From NCBI GenBank assembly GCA_006227775.1, contig SBFV01000259.1, positions 1 through 7,391 on the forward strand: DNA of 7,391 nucleotides, given 5' to 3'. The notes beneath the pieces are model-generated. The model saw only the letters and a program-made list of their open reading frames with translations, did no database searches and had not been told where the DNA came from. This stretch comes from Gammaproteobacteria bacterium (lineage in GTDB: Bacteria > Pseudomonadota > Gammaproteobacteria > Chromatiales > Chromatiaceae). Of this stretch, positions 6,081-7,391 are shown one piece after another (the first letter of the stretch is position 1; each line of letters starts with the position of its first letter). The position numbers and the translations under genes were made by a program.

Positions 6081-7391
6081 GCATGCTGCCCTTCGCCCCC
6101 GGCGCCCGGGCCGTCATCCGCGACGAGGAATGGCTCATCCGCCGCACCGACCCCACGGTCGATGGGGGCTGGCTGCTGACCTGCGACGGGGTTTCCGACC
6201 TGGTACGCGGTCAGACCGCGCTCTTCCTGACCCTGCTGGAAGAGGCCATCGAAATCCTCGACCCCGCCCAGACGGAACTGGTCCCCGACCTCAGCCCCAC
6301 CTACAACGCCACGGTGCTCTATCTGGAGAGCCAGCGCCGCCGCGGCGTGGCCAACGACGAGTCCATCCACCTGGGCCACCGGGGCGTGATGAACCTGGTG
6401 CCTTATCAGCTCGATCCCGCCTTGCAGGCCCTGCGCCAACCGCGGGCGCGCATCCTCATCGCCGATGCCACCGGCCTGGGCAAGACCCTGGAGGGCGGCA
6501 TCCTGACCACCGAACTGATCCAGCGCGGGCGCGGCAAACGCATCCTGGTCGTCACCCAGAAGGCCATGCTCACCCAGTTCCAGAAGGAATGGTGGACCCG
6601 CTTTTCCATCCCCCTGGTGCGTCTGGACTCGGTGGGTCTGGCCCGGGTGCGCAACCGCATCCCCGCCAACCACAACCCCTTCAACTACTACGACCGCGGC
6701 ATCATCTCCATCGACACCCTCAAGAACAACCTGGAGTACCGGAACTATCTGGAGAACACCTGGTGGGACCTGATCGTCATCGACGAATGCCACAACGTCG
6801 CGGCCCGGGCGGGGGAATCCGGGCTGTCGCGGCGCGCCCGCCTCGCCCGCCTGCTGTCCAACCGCTCGGACACCCTCATCCTGCTGTCGGCCACGCCCCA
6901 CGACGGCTCGGCGCGCAGCTTCGCCTCCCTGATGAGCCTGCTGGACCCCACCGCCATCGCCGACCCCGACCACTACACCCCCGACGACTTCCGCGGCAAG
7001 GGCCTGGTCATCCGCCGCTTCAAGAAGGACATCAAGGACCAGGTCCAGACCGACTTCCAGGAGCGCCAGACCTTCTGCCTGCGCCGGGCCGCCAGCCCCC
7101 AGGAAGAGGCCGCCTACCGCGCCCTGCTGGACGTCCCCTTCACCCAGGCCGGCCACCACAAGGGGGGCCGCCAGCAGGAACTGCAGCGCGTGGCGCTGCA
7201 AAAGGCCCTGTTCTCCAGCCCCGCCGCCGCCCTCGAATCCACCACCAAGCGCGGCGACCTGCTGCGGAACAAGTCCCCCAGCACCCCGGCGGAACAGGAG
7301 GAAATCGCCGCCCTGACCCGGCTGGCCGCGGCCCTGACCGCCCTGACCAGCGACCCGGCGGCCACCGGCTTCAGCAAGTACCAATGTCTGC
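6077..7391 (+). CDS. SNF2/RapA-like superfamily 2 helicase, N-terminal 438 residues
   Basis: The reading frame is open from the ATG at 6077 to the right edge, so only the first RecA-like lobe and what precedes it are seen. Residues 1-100 form a domain beginning FAPGARAVIRDEEWLIRR (6-23) of unknown role. PYQLDPAL (109-116) is a Q-like motif. ADATGLGKTLEGG (129-141) is Walker A (motif I), VVTQKAMLTQFQKEW (158-172) is motif Ia, DLIVIDECHN (231-240) is motif II with DECH rather than DEAH, and LLSATPHDG (269-277) is motif III. RRFKKDI (313-319) is typical of RapA/HepA-like SNF2 ATPases. It probably uses ATP to move on DNA or RNA, or to remodel protein-nucleic acid complexes. The ATG overlaps the SDR stop (ATGA, 6077-6080) and no ribosome site is obvious, so translational coupling is likely; an ATG at 6083 is a possible alternative. 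Full-length relatives are usually much longer and have a second helicase lobe. Confidence 0.85.
   Translation, partial: MSMLPFAPGARAVIRDEEWLIRRTDPTVDGGWLLTCDGVSDLVRGQTALFLTLLEEAIEILDPAQTELVPDLSPTYNATVLYLESQRRRGVANDESIHLGHRGVMNLVPYQLDPALQALRQPRARILIADATGLGKTLEGGILTTELIQRGRGKRILVVTQKAMLTQFQKEWWTRFSIPLVRLDSVGLARVRNRIPANHNPFNYYDRGIISIDTLKNNLEYRNYLENTWWDLIVIDECHNVAARAGESGLSRRARLARLLSNRSDTLILLSATPHDGSARSFASLMSLLDPTAIADPDHYTPDDFRGKGLVIRRFKKDIKDQVQTDFQERQTFCLRRAASPQEEAAYRALLDVPFTQAGHHKGGRQQELQRVALQKALFSSPAAALESTTKRGDLLRNKSPSTPAEQEEIAALTRLAAALTALTSDPAATGFSKYQCL

Noticed and set aside
6062..7384. A 440-codon open frame on the minus strand at the right end
   Set aside because: It is a Gly/Val/Gln-rich shadow of the helicase, whose motifs I, Ia, II and III are all read on the plus strand.
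6077..7391. Calling the helicase a DISARM DrmD
   Set aside because: Only the N-terminal lobe is visible, no other DISARM gene is in the window, and the motifs are shared by many RapA/HepA-like SNF2 proteins.

Overview
The window is very GC-rich, with dense, long ORFs and Gammaproteobacteria-like proteins. The gene set is HemH, a CarH/LitR-type MerR regulator, a class I photolyase, an FKBP-methyltransferase fusion and an NDUFA9-like SDR. By inference this suggests a high-GC gammaproteobacterium, possibly a purple sulfur bacterium of the Chromatiaceae type; no phototrophy gene is present to prove it. The sequence shows no RNA genes, insertion sequences, CRISPR arrays or tRNAs, and no stretch over 300 bases lacks a gene.

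Layout: (1) Leftward unit, positions 1-2251. An FKBP-like/SAM-methyltransferase fusion protein is followed after 80 bp by ferrochelatase (hemH), whose 3' end runs off the left edge. (2) Divergent control region, 2252-2334. This AT-rich island carries three 11-bp direct repeats starting CTTGT at 2265, 2276 and 2287. They lie over the -35 region of a good rightward promoter (-10 TATAAC) and over a candidate leftward promoter. (3) Rightward unit, 2335-4947. A MerR-family regulator with a B12-binding module (Wx9EH and ExHxxG motifs, CarH/LitR type) is followed by a class I DNA photolyase. (4) Second rightward unit, 5154-7391. An atypical SDR of the complex I NDUFA9 type shares an ATGA stop/start overlap with a SNF2/RapA-like helicase that runs off the right edge.

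The left two thirds reads as a light-stress module. A probable adenosylcobalamin photoreceptor-repressor sits beside a tandem-repeat operator. It would control its own gene and photolyase (repair of UV-induced pyrimidine dimers). It may also control the divergent methyltransferase fusion and ferrochelatase, the enzyme that removes photosensitising protoporphyrin IX. The strongest observations are the 11-bp repeat operator, a proline in the regulator where Thermus CarH has the light-dependent bis-His ligand, and the FKBP-methyltransferase fusion with a glycine-poor SAM motif I.
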